Shown: piece after piece, positions 12,894-23,808 of the stretch
How the letters are laid out: the number at the start of each line of letters is the position of its first letter
How positions within the stretch are numbered: the first letter of the stretch is position 1
Assembly (NCBI GenBank): GCA_024180945.1
Contig: JAKSGN010000006.1
Span: forward strand, 1,550,001 to 1,614,000
Source of the DNA: Macrophomina tecta
Lineage: Eukaryota > Ascomycota > Dothideomycetes > Botryosphaeriales > Botryosphaeriaceae
Direction of reading: 5' to 3'
DNA: 64,000 bases
Position numbers and translations under genes: made by a program
The notes under the pieces: model-generated
Seen by the model: the letters and a program-made list of their open reading frames with translations, nothing else
Database searches by the model: none
Told to the model about the DNA's origin: nothing

Positions 12894-13170
12894 GCTGCCA
12901 TTCCTATGCCTCATCAGCGACAAGTCCATAACCTTTGGCAAGCCTGAATCTCCACATCCGGTAAGCGTGGACACGAGTATCTCACCGTGTTCCGTGACTG
13001 ATGGAGCGTGAAGAAACAAGCTCTCACCTGAAGTTTGCCCCGACCGTCTTCATCCAGCACCATGCCCGAGCCTTCCTGTATCCGCGCCTTCATCATCGTT
13101 GTTGGCGCCTTGCTCTGTCTGCGCAATATCGACGACCATCCCCGCTCCGACTCCTCCGGATACTCTTCAG
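12894..13170. other. Short gap downstream of the TFIIIC gene
   Basis: Contains the 3' flank of the TFIIIC gene. A consensus-like donor (CCG|GTAAGC at 12961) and a following CTGAAG are visible, but no exon can be tied to them with confidence. Confidence 0.35.
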
Positions 13171-13708
13171 ATGACTCCCACCACAATCACCATCGTCGTG
13201 GGCGCTCAGTTTCTCATCACCACGAAGACCACACCCCGTATGCGCCAAGGCTCGTCTCCCGACATATTGCTTGACCGATGCCCGGCGGTATGATGGTTCC
13301 TCTGAGCAATTTGGCGACCATGCCTAGTGGTATTTACACTGTGTCTACGCAGTCGAGGTGGATTGGTAGACATTCTAAAGTGACGTATGGACCGTGGGCA
13401 ATATTGGCTGTTTATTGCTTTTACTGAGTCTGCAGATTAGCGAGGGGGTGGCAGCTGGGGCTCTTGAAAAATTGGACTGTGAGACGCCGGGTGATCCCAC
13501 AATGACAGAGAAGAGAAATTTTGAAAATACGATTTTGGGGCAACTGAACAAATACTCGCGTGATGTGGCTTGGATCCAACGCGCTATGGAAGAGGCATTG
13601 GACGCTTTGGTTAGGCAGCTGAAGACGAAGTCCGGGCAAGTTTTTCAAGATGAGCTCATTCATCTCATACCCATAGACACCGTTGTTCAAAGTCAGCGCT
13701 GCATTTGA
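13171..13708 (+). CDS. Doubtful small spliced gene, unknown product
   Basis: Tentative model of two exons, 13171-13287 and 13436-13708, joined across a GTATGA...CTGCAG intron of 148 nt in phase 0; 129 residues. The first exon reads MTPTTITIVVGAQFLITTKTT, a short hydrophobic stretch followed by polar sequence. The second exon has a helical, protein-like composition (QLNKYSRDVAWIQRAMEEALDALVRQL). Support is only a good acceptor and the look of the second exon. An alternative plus frame upstream (ATG at 13062) encodes a hydrophobic start and a His-rich tail but stops at 13274. Either the start lies further upstream, or the locus is decayed, or this is not a gene. No family recognised. Confidence 0.25.
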
Positions 13709-14506
13709 GAATCAGCTTGTGTTGGCTCCGCCATGCCGATTATATATAAGTCACACCTTATTAACCACATGCAAACTCGAGCTGCTCAACACGACCAGGA
13801 CAGATCAGCAAACCTCAGCAGTGTAAGGTGGTAAGCGTAGGGTTGAAGAGTGTGAATTGCGAGAGGCGTCTGAGAAAGTGTCGCGTGTGGAGCGTCAAAA
13901 GGGCTCAGCAGACGACCGTCAGTGAGCCAGCGCGGCAGCTGCGGCGAGGTATGCGGTTACGGCATGAGGCAGTTCCAAACTTGGTTCTCATGTCTTGCGC
14001 GCTCGATGATGTGGGTGAAGCCTGGAGCGTTCACTTGGCTTCCTTACCTCCTGCCCCCTCCCCCCTCGTGCAGGCTGTCTCTACCTCCTCGTGATTTGGT
14101 ATACTAGTCAGACCCTCTTCTAGAAGTGCCTAGGATGATGATTGCGTATTCCAGATTTTAGGATGAATACTTGTGGTGTTGAAGCAGTCATCTGGACGAT
14201 TTTTTTTTGCCTTCCGTTCTTCCTGAATGACAAGGACATGGGAAATTTTTGCTGTGCAAGCTTGCAAGCTAGCTCCATACTTTTCCGTAATCCGACGGAA
14301 ACGAAAATAGGTGCAAAAAAATACAAGATCAGACATTGTATTTATCTCACTTCCCACAGCCTCTACCATTTACCGCAGCGAGGACCAGGATGATAGAGCT
14401 GAGAGAAGAGAAAGACGCAAAGGACCCAAGCTTATCCACAGCCGTACACAATTCATTAAACATTTACACAATAACATACCCCGACCCACATCAGCAGCCC
14501 AGGCCC
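13709..14506. other. Intergenic region, 0.8 kb
   Basis: 3' flank of the GPI-protein gene that ends at 14507, and of the doubtful upstream locus. AT content rises toward 14140-14400. No supported gene seen. Confidence 0.5.
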
Positions 14507-15382
14507 TCACAACACCGCCCAACCAAATACGCCCGCAACGCCAACAATCGCTCTACCAACGCCTATCCTCCCTACACCACCCGTCGCCGCCGCCGAACCA
14601 GTCGCACTCGCTGCCGAACTCGTCACTGTCATAACCGTCTCATGCGCACTGACCGTACTCGTCGCCGCAATCGTCGTCCCGGGCACCACGCTATCCGCCC
14701 TCGTCGTGCTGCCCTCGACCGTCGTCCCCCTCACCGTCGATGCCGAGATAGTCGTGGGTCCCACCACCGTCTCACTCACTGTCGTCGTGATGACGACCAC
14801 GGTCCCCAGGGCCGTGAGGGGGATAGCGCTGCCGACACCGCTGGCCGTGTACTGCGGGGGGATGCTGAGGGAGGCGGTATTCGGTTTGGCGGCGGGGTCA
14901 GCGGAGTAGAGGTTGCCGGTGGTCGAGCCGTTGGTGTAGGTGCCGGCGAGGAGGTCGGCGGTGGCGCCGTCCGCGGCAGCGAAAGAGCCGGTGTGAATGG
15001 TGCCCGAGGAGCCATCGGGGAAGAGGAAGTTGGTGGTGAATTTGTCGTAACAGAAGGGGAGGGAGAAGGTGGAGAGGGTGAGGCAGGAGGTGCCGGTTGC
15101 GCAGCAGAAGGACGGGGTGTTGTCGCGGCGGCGGTGGTGGCGCTGTTGTGCACGTTTCTCGAAGCTGATTCCTTTCACGGAATCGAGGAGCGAGAGGTAC
15201 AGGCCGGAAAGGTCAGGGCCGAGGGCGGGGAGTGTGGTTGTGGAGGCGCCTGGGGGGTTGCAGACCTGCAGGTTGGTGCCGCATGAATCACCGTCGTCGC
15301 GGGCGTGGAGGGAGGGCTCGAAGGGAGTGCTCAGGACGAGCTGGGACAAGACGCCGGCGGCGATAGAGAGAACGGCCTTCAT
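14507..15382 (-). CDS. Secreted GPI-anchored Ser/Thr-rich cell-surface protein
   Basis: Single exon, 291 residues, with the first true ATG at 15382. The N-terminus MKAVLSIAAGVLSQLVLSTP is a typical secretion signal. The next ~130 residues hold several cysteines (SCGTNLQVC; FCCATGTSCLTLS...FCYDKFTTN), suggesting a disulphide-bonded domain. A dibasic stretch KRAQQRHHRRR around residues 85-95 could be a Kex2-type processing site. The C-terminal third is dominated by Val/Thr/Ser runs and ends in small residues plus a hydrophobic tail (VGRAIVGVAGVFGWAVL), as expected for a GPI-addition signal. Proteins of this build are common on ascomycete cell walls; no enzymatic domain is visible. Secretion and anchoring are well supported, the precise role unknown. 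Confidence 0.83.
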   Translation of the reverse strand: MKAVLSIAAGVLSQLVLSTPFEPSLHARDDGDSCGTNLQVCNPPGASTTTLPALGPDLSGLYLSLLDSVKGISFEKRAQQRHHRRRDNTPSFCCATGTSCLTLSTFSLPFCYDKFTTNFLFPDGSSGTIHTGSFAAADGATADLLAGTYTNGSTTGNLYSADPAAKPNTASLSIPPQYTASGVGSAIPLTALGTVVVITTTVSETVVGPTTISASTVRGTTVEGSTTRADSVVPGTTIAATSTVSAHETVMTVTSSAASATGSAAATGGVGRIGVGRAIVGVAGVFGWAVL

Positions 15383-17174
15383 GGTGTACGGGGATTCCTG
15401 GAAAAATAGCAAATGACAGGCGAGGACTGCGGGCTCAAGACGTGCCCCAAGGATCGGAATGGTGCCAAAAGAAACGGCCAGAGCGAGAGATGATCTTCCG
15501 GGTTGTAGTGCTTGAGAGCGGTGGTCTCAAAGCCAGCGAAAACAGAAGGCCAGGTTGGGCCTATCGGCAAGCAGCTGATGGGCAGGATGCAGTGGGGGTG
15601 CAGAAACGAAGGACGGTATGCAGGGACCGTTGCACAAGAAAGCTTGAAGATGGCGGAGACGTTGGAACGGGCGGGAGCGAACGTCGAGACACAGAGCGCG
15701 AAAGGAGAGAGAAAATCAGAAGAACAGCGGGCCAGGAAAAGGAAAGCTGGGCACCAGAAGGTGAAACAAAGCAACCTTGCGGGGCGGGCGAGCGGCCATT
15801 TCCAGAAGTTGGCCATGAGCCGTGTCTACCAGTCCTCTCACACGTCAAGCCGCCCAGAGCGAGCCGGCCACTGAGCAGCCAGCACCAGGGCGGGAGAGCG
15901 GCAGGCGCACTAAGGACAGCCCTGTCGGCGGCGCATGACATGACCTGCGGCGCGGTGCAGCAGTGGACCGCATGCTGGGAGGGAGAGTTGACCGAGCATA
16001 AAGCTGCGGCTGTGAGTGGCCAGACAGTGCAGTCATGGCTGGCGCCGAGCGGGTTAAGCGAAGCCATGCGAGCCAAGAATGCCCGTGATTGAGGGGGATC
16101 TACCCTGCCAACGCCTGTGCGGCGCTGGAACTGAACCTTCGCAAGTCTGCTGGGCAGCCAGTGGGCGGTTGTGATGTCGGGTTTGAGTTGATGCAGCAGC
16201 TCAGTTCCTTCCGAGCGCGCCGCGGGCCTGCAACGGCCCTTCGCTGTTTCGGATCTGCCCAACTGCCGGGTTCGCTGTCGCCCGTCTGCCTGGATCGCGC
16301 TTGCGTTTCGAGTACCCGTCGTTCTTGAGCTTGGCCGTCACATTGTTCCAACTATTTCACCATGGTCCAGAGCCCTGTTCTTCGCCTCCCTAGAGCTGCC
16401 GTATCTCCACGCGGGCCGCCCCCGTCTCGCCCGCGCGTGGCGACCGCCTGGTGTCTTGCTTACGGCATCTTTTCCGTAACCCGAACGAGAGGCATGCGCT
16501 CGTATAGGTCCCGACCAAGTACGGCAACGTCCAACATGCATGCTCACGTAACACTACGGACAGCAGATCGTAATCTCCACATTCCCATCTTCCAAGGATC
16601 GACTGTCGATGACTGGACCTAGAACTAAAGCAAGCCAACAGCCATCATCCAAGAGCAATTGGCCAGGCTCAGAAGTTGAAGCAATGCTTTGCTTCCAAGC
16701 ATACACTGATCATCGCCCTTCCCGCCCCCAGAACTCCGCAGAAATGCATGAATGCCCGGCCCGCATTTTGCGTGGGCTTGCAGCCCCCGTATCGCGTGGA
16801 AGGAGCAATAAGAGAGAGAAAGTAAGCAAATTCCTACGCATGACTGACCAGGGCATTCGGCTATCATAGCAATGGTTCCTAGCCACATGGTAACAAGTTC
16901 GTTCCGAATGGACTGCTGGCGCTGAAGGGCGCCGAATTTGCCTTGGATAAGAGCGAGTTCAAGGAAGTGACCATCTTTCTGTCATCACATCCGCAGACAT
17001 GATATTTTGTTTTTTTGAGGACGAAGATCGTTCAAAACAGGAAGAACCGTGGAACAGCCACTAGACTGGTACACTAATGACCCACGACGCACGTGGAGAT
17101 AACAACCGCCGGTCATCTTCCGGTGTAGCAGAGGAACTATACAAAACGCATCATACGTACCGTACACAAGCCTA
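15383..17174. other. Intergenic region, 1.8 kb
   Basis: Upstream flank of the GPI-protein gene (left) and downstream flank of NAF1 (right). Long overlapping frames on both strands around 15440-16260 show no domain, signal peptide or splice pattern. Nothing else recognised. Confidence 0.5.
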
Positions 17175-19151
17175 TCATTGTCCACCACCATTACTGTTCT
17201 GATTGCCGAGGGCTCTAAAGAGCTCTTGGATCGCGGCCGCTGTGTTGGCCCCGCCGCCACCTTGGTGATTTTGTCCCTCATTCTGGCTTTGGCCCTGGCC
17301 ACTGTTACCGCTCGCTTGTGCAGCTGCCATTGCTTGAACCATACGCCAGGCATCCGCTGCCTGTTGAGGTGTCCACTGAGGCGGGACTGCAGGTTGCTGA
17401 GGAGCTTGGTATGACATTTGGCTACCGAACGGCCGCGGTGAGTGAGGCTGCTGCTGCCCTTGGAAGAAAGCAGGGTTTACGAAGGCGCCTGCGGGAAAAT
17501 TCGAGGGTGCTGGCGAAGTAGGCTGGTTCGCTCCAAAGGTGAACGGAGTGCCGGTATTCTGTTGCCACGAGTACGCTTGCGGGCTGTTGAACTGGAAGGG
17601 CGAAGAGACCTGTTGAGGATAGGCAGGGTTCATTTGGGGTGGTGGAGGAGGGACAAAAGACATCGACTGCTGAGGTTGTACTTGCGGTTGTGGCGGGTGC
17701 TGTTGGAGGCCATTCGGATGCTGGGTAGAAGCACCTCCGCGACCGCCTGCACCGCGTCCCCCACGCCTTCCTCGCCCTCCTCTGTGAGGCTTATAGGAAC
17801 CCGGCTGCTCCTCAACTGGAGCACCTCCCATCATTTGGTGGTGGAGGTTATCTGGCCTCTTTATGGGTGTGTACATGTCCGTACCGTCATCATCGTAGCT
17901 CAGAGCACCGGTATACGGTTGTTGCTGGTTGGCTTTGCCTCCTCCACGAGAGCCATTCTTCTCTTCGTGCGCAGCGCGCTTCTTCTGTTTTAGCTGGCGC
18001 TTGTACTCCGCTTCGGCCTCATCGTCAGAGAACTCAATCTCATTTTCGCCCACTTCCTCGTCGAACTGATTCGAGGCATCGGTGCCCTTCAAGTTCTTCA
18101 AGGGTTGGGTGAACACATAGGTGGAATGGTCGTTGACGTAGTAGATGGTCAATCCTTTCGAGAGGCCAGCCTCGTTGATTTCCTCGCCACTGTTGAATGC
18201 TACGGTGTAAAGAGGCTCCTGGACTCGGCCCAGCGTGTCGGCGACGGCGCCGATAACGGTCTTGTCATCCTTGCAGAGTACCGAACCACTTTCAAGGACC
18301 TGATACTCCCCAGAGGTATTGGCTTTGATGAGGATCATGTTATCTACGACGCTCTCCACGTTTCCCAGTTCAGTTATAGCCATTTCCGGGGTGACTGTAA
18401 CATCGGGCTTCTCGATCTTTTGTTCGACGACCTCATTGGCAGTGCGAAGTTGAGCTCCCGTGCCCTTGCCGCCGTCCTCATCGCCATATTCTTCTTGCAT
18501 AAGAATACGAGCCTGCTCAGCAGGATCGAGCAAAGGATACTCATCATCGTCGCTTTCTTCCTCGGATGACGTGTCGCTGGAAGTGTCTGAATCGTCGGAG
18601 GACTCTGCGTCCGAGGAGTCAAATTGCCATTCGGCATTTGGGTTGCTCTTGTTCGCCTCAGCAGCCTCCAGAAATTCGGGGTCGACCTTTGGCTTCCTCT
18701 CGAGCATGCCGCTGTCGACGTCCGCCATGACAGCGTCGACATTCCCGCCAGCGGGGCTCGCCGAAAGACCAGCATCCTCGGCCATTGAAGTATCGGCACA
18801 ATGATCCTCCTTCTTGACAGTCGTGTCTCCCTGTTTTTCAGCATTTACAGATTTGTCCTCGGCGCCCTCGCTCTTGACTCCATTGCCTGACAGTTCTTGC
18901 TTGACGGAAGTTGTGGCCTGTAAGGAGCTTTCTTCGAGTTGTTGGCCGAGGTGTTGTACGTTTGACGCATGATCAGCGCTCTGCAAAGCGGCGGGCTTGT
19001 CGTCGAGCGTGTCCTCGGATGTGATGGCGGGCGCAGGGTCGGAAGTTGGGGGCGTTTGCGCGGTGGGACCTCCTTTCCTGGCGGAGGAATCAAGCTGGGG
19101 CTGGTCGGAACTGAGCAGACCGAGGCCTGGAATACCACCGTGATAAGACAT
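17175..19151 (-). CDS. NAF1: H/ACA ribonucleoprotein assembly factor NAF1
   Basis: Single exon, 658 residues, ATG at 19151 (MSYHGGIPGLGLL). NAF1 is a nuclear assembly factor that holds the place of Gar1 on the Cbf5 core during H/ACA snoRNP biogenesis. The central domain (about residues 245-347) matches the Gar1/Naf1 RNA-binding fold: MAITELGNVESVVDNMILI, then GSVLCKDDKTVIGAVADTLG and VQEPLYTVAF, ending STYVFTQPLK. It is preceded by an acidic Asp/Ser/Glu tract (SSDAESSDDSDTSSDTSSEE) and followed by a Lys/Arg stretch, an RGG-type region (RGGRGRRGGRGAGGRGG) and a Gln/Pro/Asn-rich tail, as in fungal NAF1. It is larger than yeast Naf1 (492 residues), mainly through disordered tails. It is head-to-head with ALG9 across 220 bp. 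Confidence 0.92.
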   Translation of the reverse strand: MSYHGGIPGLGLLSSDQPQLDSSARKGGPTAQTPPTSDPAPAITSEDTLDDKPAALQSADHASNVQHLGQQLEESSLQATTSVKQELSGNGVKSEGAEDKSVNAEKQGDTTVKKEDHCADTSMAEDAGLSASPAGGNVDAVMADVDSGMLERKPKVDPEFLEAAEANKSNPNAEWQFDSSDAESSDDSDTSSDTSSEEESDDDEYPLLDPAEQARILMQEEYGDEDGGKGTGAQLRTANEVVEQKIEKPDVTVTPEMAITELGNVESVVDNMILIKANTSGEYQVLESGSVLCKDDKTVIGAVADTLGRVQEPLYTVAFNSGEEINEAGLSKGLTIYYVNDHSTYVFTQPLKNLKGTDASNQFDEEVGENEIEFSDDEAEAEYKRQLKQKKRAAHEEKNGSRGGGKANQQQPYTGALSYDDDGTDMYTPIKRPDNLHHQMMGGAPVEEQPGSYKPHRGGRGRRGGRGAGGRGGASTQHPNGLQQHPPQPQVQPQQSMSFVPPPPPQMNPAYPQQVSSPFQFNSPQAYSWQQNTGTPFTFGANQPTSPAPSNFPAGAFVNPAFFQGQQQPHSPRPFGSQMSYQAPQQPAVPPQWTPQQAADAWRMVQAMAAAQASGNSGQGQSQNEGQNHQGGGGANTAAAIQELFRALGNQNSNGGGQ

Positions 19152-19371
19152 ACTGAAATGCAAAAATTGGGTGTGGAGGAAGCTGTGGGCGGCGGTTGCG
19201 CGACGAAGAGGAGCAGCGTCTGGAAATTTCGCGCGCGGGCGTATGGGCGATCCGAGCGCGGCGCTGCCCTATGACGCTGCGCCGGAATCTCGCCCAGCCC
19301 CGGGCCTGCGCGCCGCATTTGTTGGGTGATGCCACGCTGGTGCCTCTTCTCACTGCGACACCATTACCACA
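19152..19371. promoter_or_regulatory. Bidirectional promoter region NAF1/ALG9
   Basis: The 220 bp between the divergent start codons of NAF1 (minus) and ALG9 (plus) must carry both core promoters and leaders. It is GC-rich with a GCGCGCGGGCG segment near its middle and has no obvious TATA box. Promoter function is inferred from gene arrangement. Confidence 0.5.
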
Positions 19372-21290
19372 ATGCCGCCCAAGGCCCAGCCAAAGGGCAC
19401 GAAGTGAGCGCGATGTCTACAGGATTGGCTCTCATCCGCGTCTAACTGACTTTTTTCCAGGCGTGCCCCCGAATTCAACCCTGTAGTTGCCTTCTACCTC
19501 TTCTGCGGCACCCATATCCTCTCTGCCCTCTACGCTCCAATCCAAGATTGTGACGAGGTCTTCAACTTTTTCGAGCCTACGCACTACCTTGACCATGGCT
19601 ATGGACTGCAGACATGGGAATACTCGCCTGAATACGCTGTTCGGAGCTGGGCATATGCTGGCCTTCATGCCTGCATAGCTTCAGTGGCTAGGCTGCTACC
19701 CGGCAGCTCCAAGACCACTCAATTTTACTTCCTGCGCATAGTCCTAGGCTTTTTCTGCGCCTGTTGCGAGACTCGCCTGTTTTCCACCATTGCCAGGACC
19801 CTGAATCCGAGAATTGCCGTATTCTTCCTTATTACCATGGTTTTTAGCCCAGGCATGTTCTACGCCTCTACTTCCTACCTACCCTCGAGCTTCGCCATGT
19901 ATACAAACATGCTGGGAGTAGCTTCATTTATGGATTGGAAAGGTGGACTTAGGACAGCTGCAGGCATCTGCTGGTTTGCTGTCGGAGGCATCCTCGGGTG
20001 GCCCTTCGCCTCGGTCCTGATTCTTCCTTTCATTGCCGAGGAGGTATTTCTCGCTGTACAAACCGGATCTCTTTACGATACCGGCAGAAGGTTTCTTGAC
20101 GGATCTGTGAGATCACTCTGCGTTCTGGTTAGTCTCTGATGTCTTCTACATGCACTGCTAGCCATTGACTAGTTCTCGCCAGGTTCTCTCCGAGTCGACC
20201 AACTCTTTCTTCTACAGGAAACTGGTATGCGTGCCCCTGAACATCGTTTTATACAATGTCTTCAGTGGTCCCGGCAAAGGTCCCGATATCTATGGCACAG
20301 AGCCCTGGCATTTCTATGCCAGGAACCTCATTTTGAACTTCAACGTTTGGTTCATTTTGGCTGTCGCCGCACTGCCATTACAAGTGGTGAACCAGCTCTT
20401 CCGCAAGCAGTCCACAACGAAGCAAAGCATCCTTAGAGGCATTGTCTTCGTCTCGCCCTTTTACCTTTGGCTGGCCATCTTCACGCTCCAGCCACACAAA
20501 GAAGAGCGGTTTATGTACCCAGTGTATCCCTTCCTGGCGCTGAACTCGGCCATTTCCCTTCACGTCCTTCTCGCTTACTTCGGATCTTCGGATCCCCGCG
20601 AGCTTGTCGGCAAGATTCCAGCAAAGTTGAAACTTGGCGTTGTTGTCCTTGTTATTATGGGAGCGATTGACGTTGGCGTTTGGCGTGCGCTCGGGGTGAC
20701 GACCGCGTACTCGGCGCCCCTCAAGATATATGAGCCTTTACATCAAGCTGGCTTATCAAAACCCGGCGACACTGTCTGCCTTGGCAAGGAGTGGTACCGA
20801 TTCCCTTCTTCGTACTTCTTGCCGAAGGGTGTCAAGGCGAAGTTCGTCAAGAGTGCATTCAACGGGTTACTGCCTGGCGAGTTCAGCGAAGCAAATGTTG
20901 GTTTTGGTCTCTTCCCTGGCGCTTGGTTGATCCCGTCTGGCATGAACGACGAGAACAAAGAGGACCCAGGGAAACACGTAAGGATCTGCGTGCTACATTT
21001 TAGAATTATTCAAGCTAACTACGTGTCAGACCGATCTCGATCACTGCACCTTCATGGTAGACTCCTCATTGCCGAGCTGGAAAGCCTCTGATCTGGAACC
21101 GGACTATGTGGGAGACCGGGAGCATTGGGAGACTGTCAAGTGCGAAAGATTCCTCGACACAGCAGCGACAAGTACTCTGGGAAGGCTCGGCTGGGTGCCA
21201 GACCTGCCATTCGTTCCAGAGCGCCATAGGAGAAAGTGGGGAAGATACTGCTTGCTTCGCCGCAAGTCTACATCAGAAGACTCCGCGTGA
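19372..21290 (+). CDS. ALG9: Dol-P-Man alpha-1,2-mannosyltransferase ALG9
   Basis: Four exons: 19372-19403, 19461-20127, 20183-20977 and 21030-21290; introns of 57, 55 and 52 nt; 584 residues. ALG9 adds alpha-1,2-mannose to the lipid-linked N-glycan precursor on the luminal side of the ER. Evidence is the GT22-type first loop with D-C-D-E-V-F-N and EPTHYLDHGYGLQTWEYSP (residues 40-66), many hydrophobic membrane segments, the SGPGKGPDIYGTEPWHFY block in exon 3, and the signature HKEERFMYPVYP (from residue 338). The C-terminal luminal part contains CLGKEWYRFPSSYFLP and, after intron 3, DHCTFMVD and a Trp/Tyr-containing tail. Each splice restores frame and conserved order. Length fits the family (yeast Alg9 555). 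Other GT22 members (ALG12, SMP3, GPI10) fit these blocks less well. Confidence 0.93.
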
Positions 21291-21756
21291 AATTTGTCCT
21301 AATTCTAGTCTCTAACAAGAGGAGAGCAGTGTTTTATCTTCACGCAGGCGGCACGTCCGGGGCGGCACGGATTTGGCAGACAGGTGCTAGTACAGTCGGC
21401 CGCCGAGGACCTGATCGATCCCTGTCACGAGCGGAGGTCCACCTTACCGCAACGGGAAAAACGACCCCGACTCTAGCGACCCCAGTCGATAGAGATAACC
21501 CCAACCCCACAGCGGGCTATCGCTGCCACCATGGGAACATTTTCTATTATCGTCCGAAGCGTGTCCAGAAGCGTTGGCAGACGTTGCCACTAGACTCGAC
21601 ACTCCCCAACCATATAACGTTACCTAAATAGCCCACTCGCTCCCTTCATGGTGCTTCCGAAGAAGAAAGTCGAACAATTCCAAATCTCTTGACTCTTCAT
21701 TTCCCCCTCAGCTCTCTACTATTGCCAAGCACGCGTTTCCGTGTTACAACCGTGCC
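21291..21756. other. Intergenic region ALG9 to DUF3445 gene
   Basis: 466 bp between two tandem plus-strand genes, serving as 3' flank and then promoter. A CT-rich stretch just upstream (about 21670-21720) resembles the pyrimidine-rich leaders of filamentous-fungal promoters. No gene is supported. Confidence 0.45.
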
Positions 21757-23307
21757 ATGATGGAGGCTATCAAGCTACGCGCCAGAGAAGCGTGCCAGTC
21801 TGCGCATGCACAGGCAGCCTCGGAAGCTTTCCATCAGTACGTTGTGAATAATTCGAGACCGCTCGTCTACATCACACTCTGTGTCACAACATTTATTTGG
21901 GCATCAATATTGATTGCTCGCCGCTTCAAGTCCACCAAGACACCAACAAGATCACGGTCACCGGATCTTGAGAAACCAAGCAAGTTCAAAGACGATCGTC
22001 CACCTGGAGGTAAGTTCATCCTGATTCGAGTTCAAATCGATTCGAAAAGAAAGAAATCAGGGAAGAAAGGGGGGTGGGGCAGGGTGGCGGCATATATAGA
22101 ACGACGAAAGCTTTGCTAACGATCAACCACCTTCACAGTCTGGATCCCGTCAGACTTCAAACGCCCCGCCGCGGAGCCCTATCCCAATTGGTCCGTCATA
22201 GACAGCAAGCCCCGTCCCTACCGCCCCTTCCGCTATGGACCCAAGTACAATACCACCATGGGCCTCCGCACTATGGACTGGAACGAGTGGATCGAGCTCG
22301 ACAACCAGTACCTCTCATTCCATGCCAAGAAAGCCGAGCGCCTCGCCTCGCCGCGCGCCTCGAAGCTCTACCACACCGCGCCCGAAGCGTACGATGGCGC
22401 GGTCGAGCTGCTTGAGGAGCTGTGCTCATACCTGCCGCAGCGCTACCCGTCGCTATTCCGCAAGACGGCTGTCGGCATGGACAACCTCGCGACGGGCGAG
22501 TCACTCAACATCGTCGAGCGGCCGCTCAAGGAGGACCCGATGGCCATGTGCGCGCGCCAGGTTCAGGACGACCTGGCCATCATGTTCGAGCGGCCCGATG
22601 GCCAGTACTACCTACTCGCTGGCGCCATCCTGTTGGCCGGCTTTTGGCGCCTCGAGGACAAGCTCGGCATGCCGCTGTCAGAGATCCACACTAGCGGCAG
22701 CGTGCCCGAGTTCAAGACCAAGCTCGAGAAGGGCATGATGAACTTCTTCCGCCGCGTCAAGCCCGAGAACCCCGTTGTACGCAACAACTATTTCATCCAG
22801 GTCGACGAAGACCTGGCCTGGAGTCACAGCATTGGGCCCGAGGACGGTGAGGAGGGCACCATCGGCTGGTTCTCGGCGGAGAAGGATCGCGCGATCGAGC
22901 ACCATATGTTCAGGAGTGAGAGGCAGAGTTTGAGGAGGTGAGTGTTTCTCAAATTTCCCCCGGTTCTCTTGCGTCTGGTATTCTAAACCTGCTATTTTTT
23001 AATTTCGGCGCCCCCCCGGCGGCAGGAGCCCATAGCTAACAATGCGCCTAGACTCCCCCGCTCCGGCGGCGTCGTCTTCACCATCCGCACCTACTTCCAC
23101 CCCATCACCGAGATCTGCGATGAGCCCTACGTGCCCGGTCGCCTCGCCTCCGCCGTGCGCAGCTGGAACGGCGAGGTCTCGCAATACAAGGGCAAGGAGC
23201 GCTACGAGAAGGTGCTTCTCGAGTACCTCGACAAGCGACACGAGGAGCAGCTGGCCAATGGACTGGATTTGGAGAGGGAGGACGACATCAGGCAGTATCC
23301 GTGGTAA
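21757..23307 (+). CDS. DUF3445 / haem-dependent oxidative N-demethylase-like protein
   Basis: Three exons: 21757-22009, 22139-22937 and 23052-23307 (introns 129 and 114 nt); 435 residues. The N-terminus (MMEAIKLRAREAC...) includes a hydrophobic segment PLVYITLCVTTFIWASILIA (about residues 35-54) followed by basic residues, so the protein is probably membrane-anchored. The rest matches DUF3445/HODM-like proteins: PYPNWSVIDSKPRPYRPFRYGPKYNTTMGLRTMDW, the VGMDNLATGE block, a FERPDGQYYLLAGAI strand, and RLPRSGGVVFTIRTYFHPI created by the second splice. The bacterial relative oxidises secondary amines using haem. The fungal substrate is unknown, so catalysis here is inferred. Fold assignment is good. 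Confidence 0.82.
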
Positions 23308-23808
23308 GTCCTGGCTGCGCGGCTGGTGGGTTTCGTCAATTTAAGCTTTTTTGTCTTTTTCTTTTGATTTAATCCGGGATGGCGCTTTCAAGTCGTATGG
23401 TGGTCAGCATTCTCGCTCGCATTTCCTTGATTGGCGAATCGTGATGCGGCATGGGCGAGGGGCTTATGCTTGTAGTTCAATAGAGTGTTGATTCGAGAGG
23501 CCTCATCTCAGCGTCGCCCGTTTTGATATTAGTGCTGAGACGATCCGAAGAGTCCGTCCTTGAGAAGTGTGAGTAGGGTAGTACGTGTGAATAGTGAGCC
23601 GATCCCTGAATTGGATCAAGTGCATTTGCTCAGAAAAGATTCCTCTCCGCTTTTCCAGTAGCCTTTCTGGGTATCTCATGAACTACTCGATCCTCCATCT
23701 ATCTCTCATACATGTGCTTAAGGCTCTCCTATTTAAGGTTCAGCTCCTCTCGAGAACCTCAAAGGACCGGCCCCTCTCTTTGTCTTGTCCCCTCTCTCCC
23801 TATTCGCC
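23308..23808. other. Convergent intergenic region
   Basis: 501 bp between the 3' ends of the DUF3445 gene (plus) and SWD3 (minus), so it holds both terminators. T-rich and pyrimidine-rich stretches occur, but no defined hairpin or gene. Confidence 0.45.
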
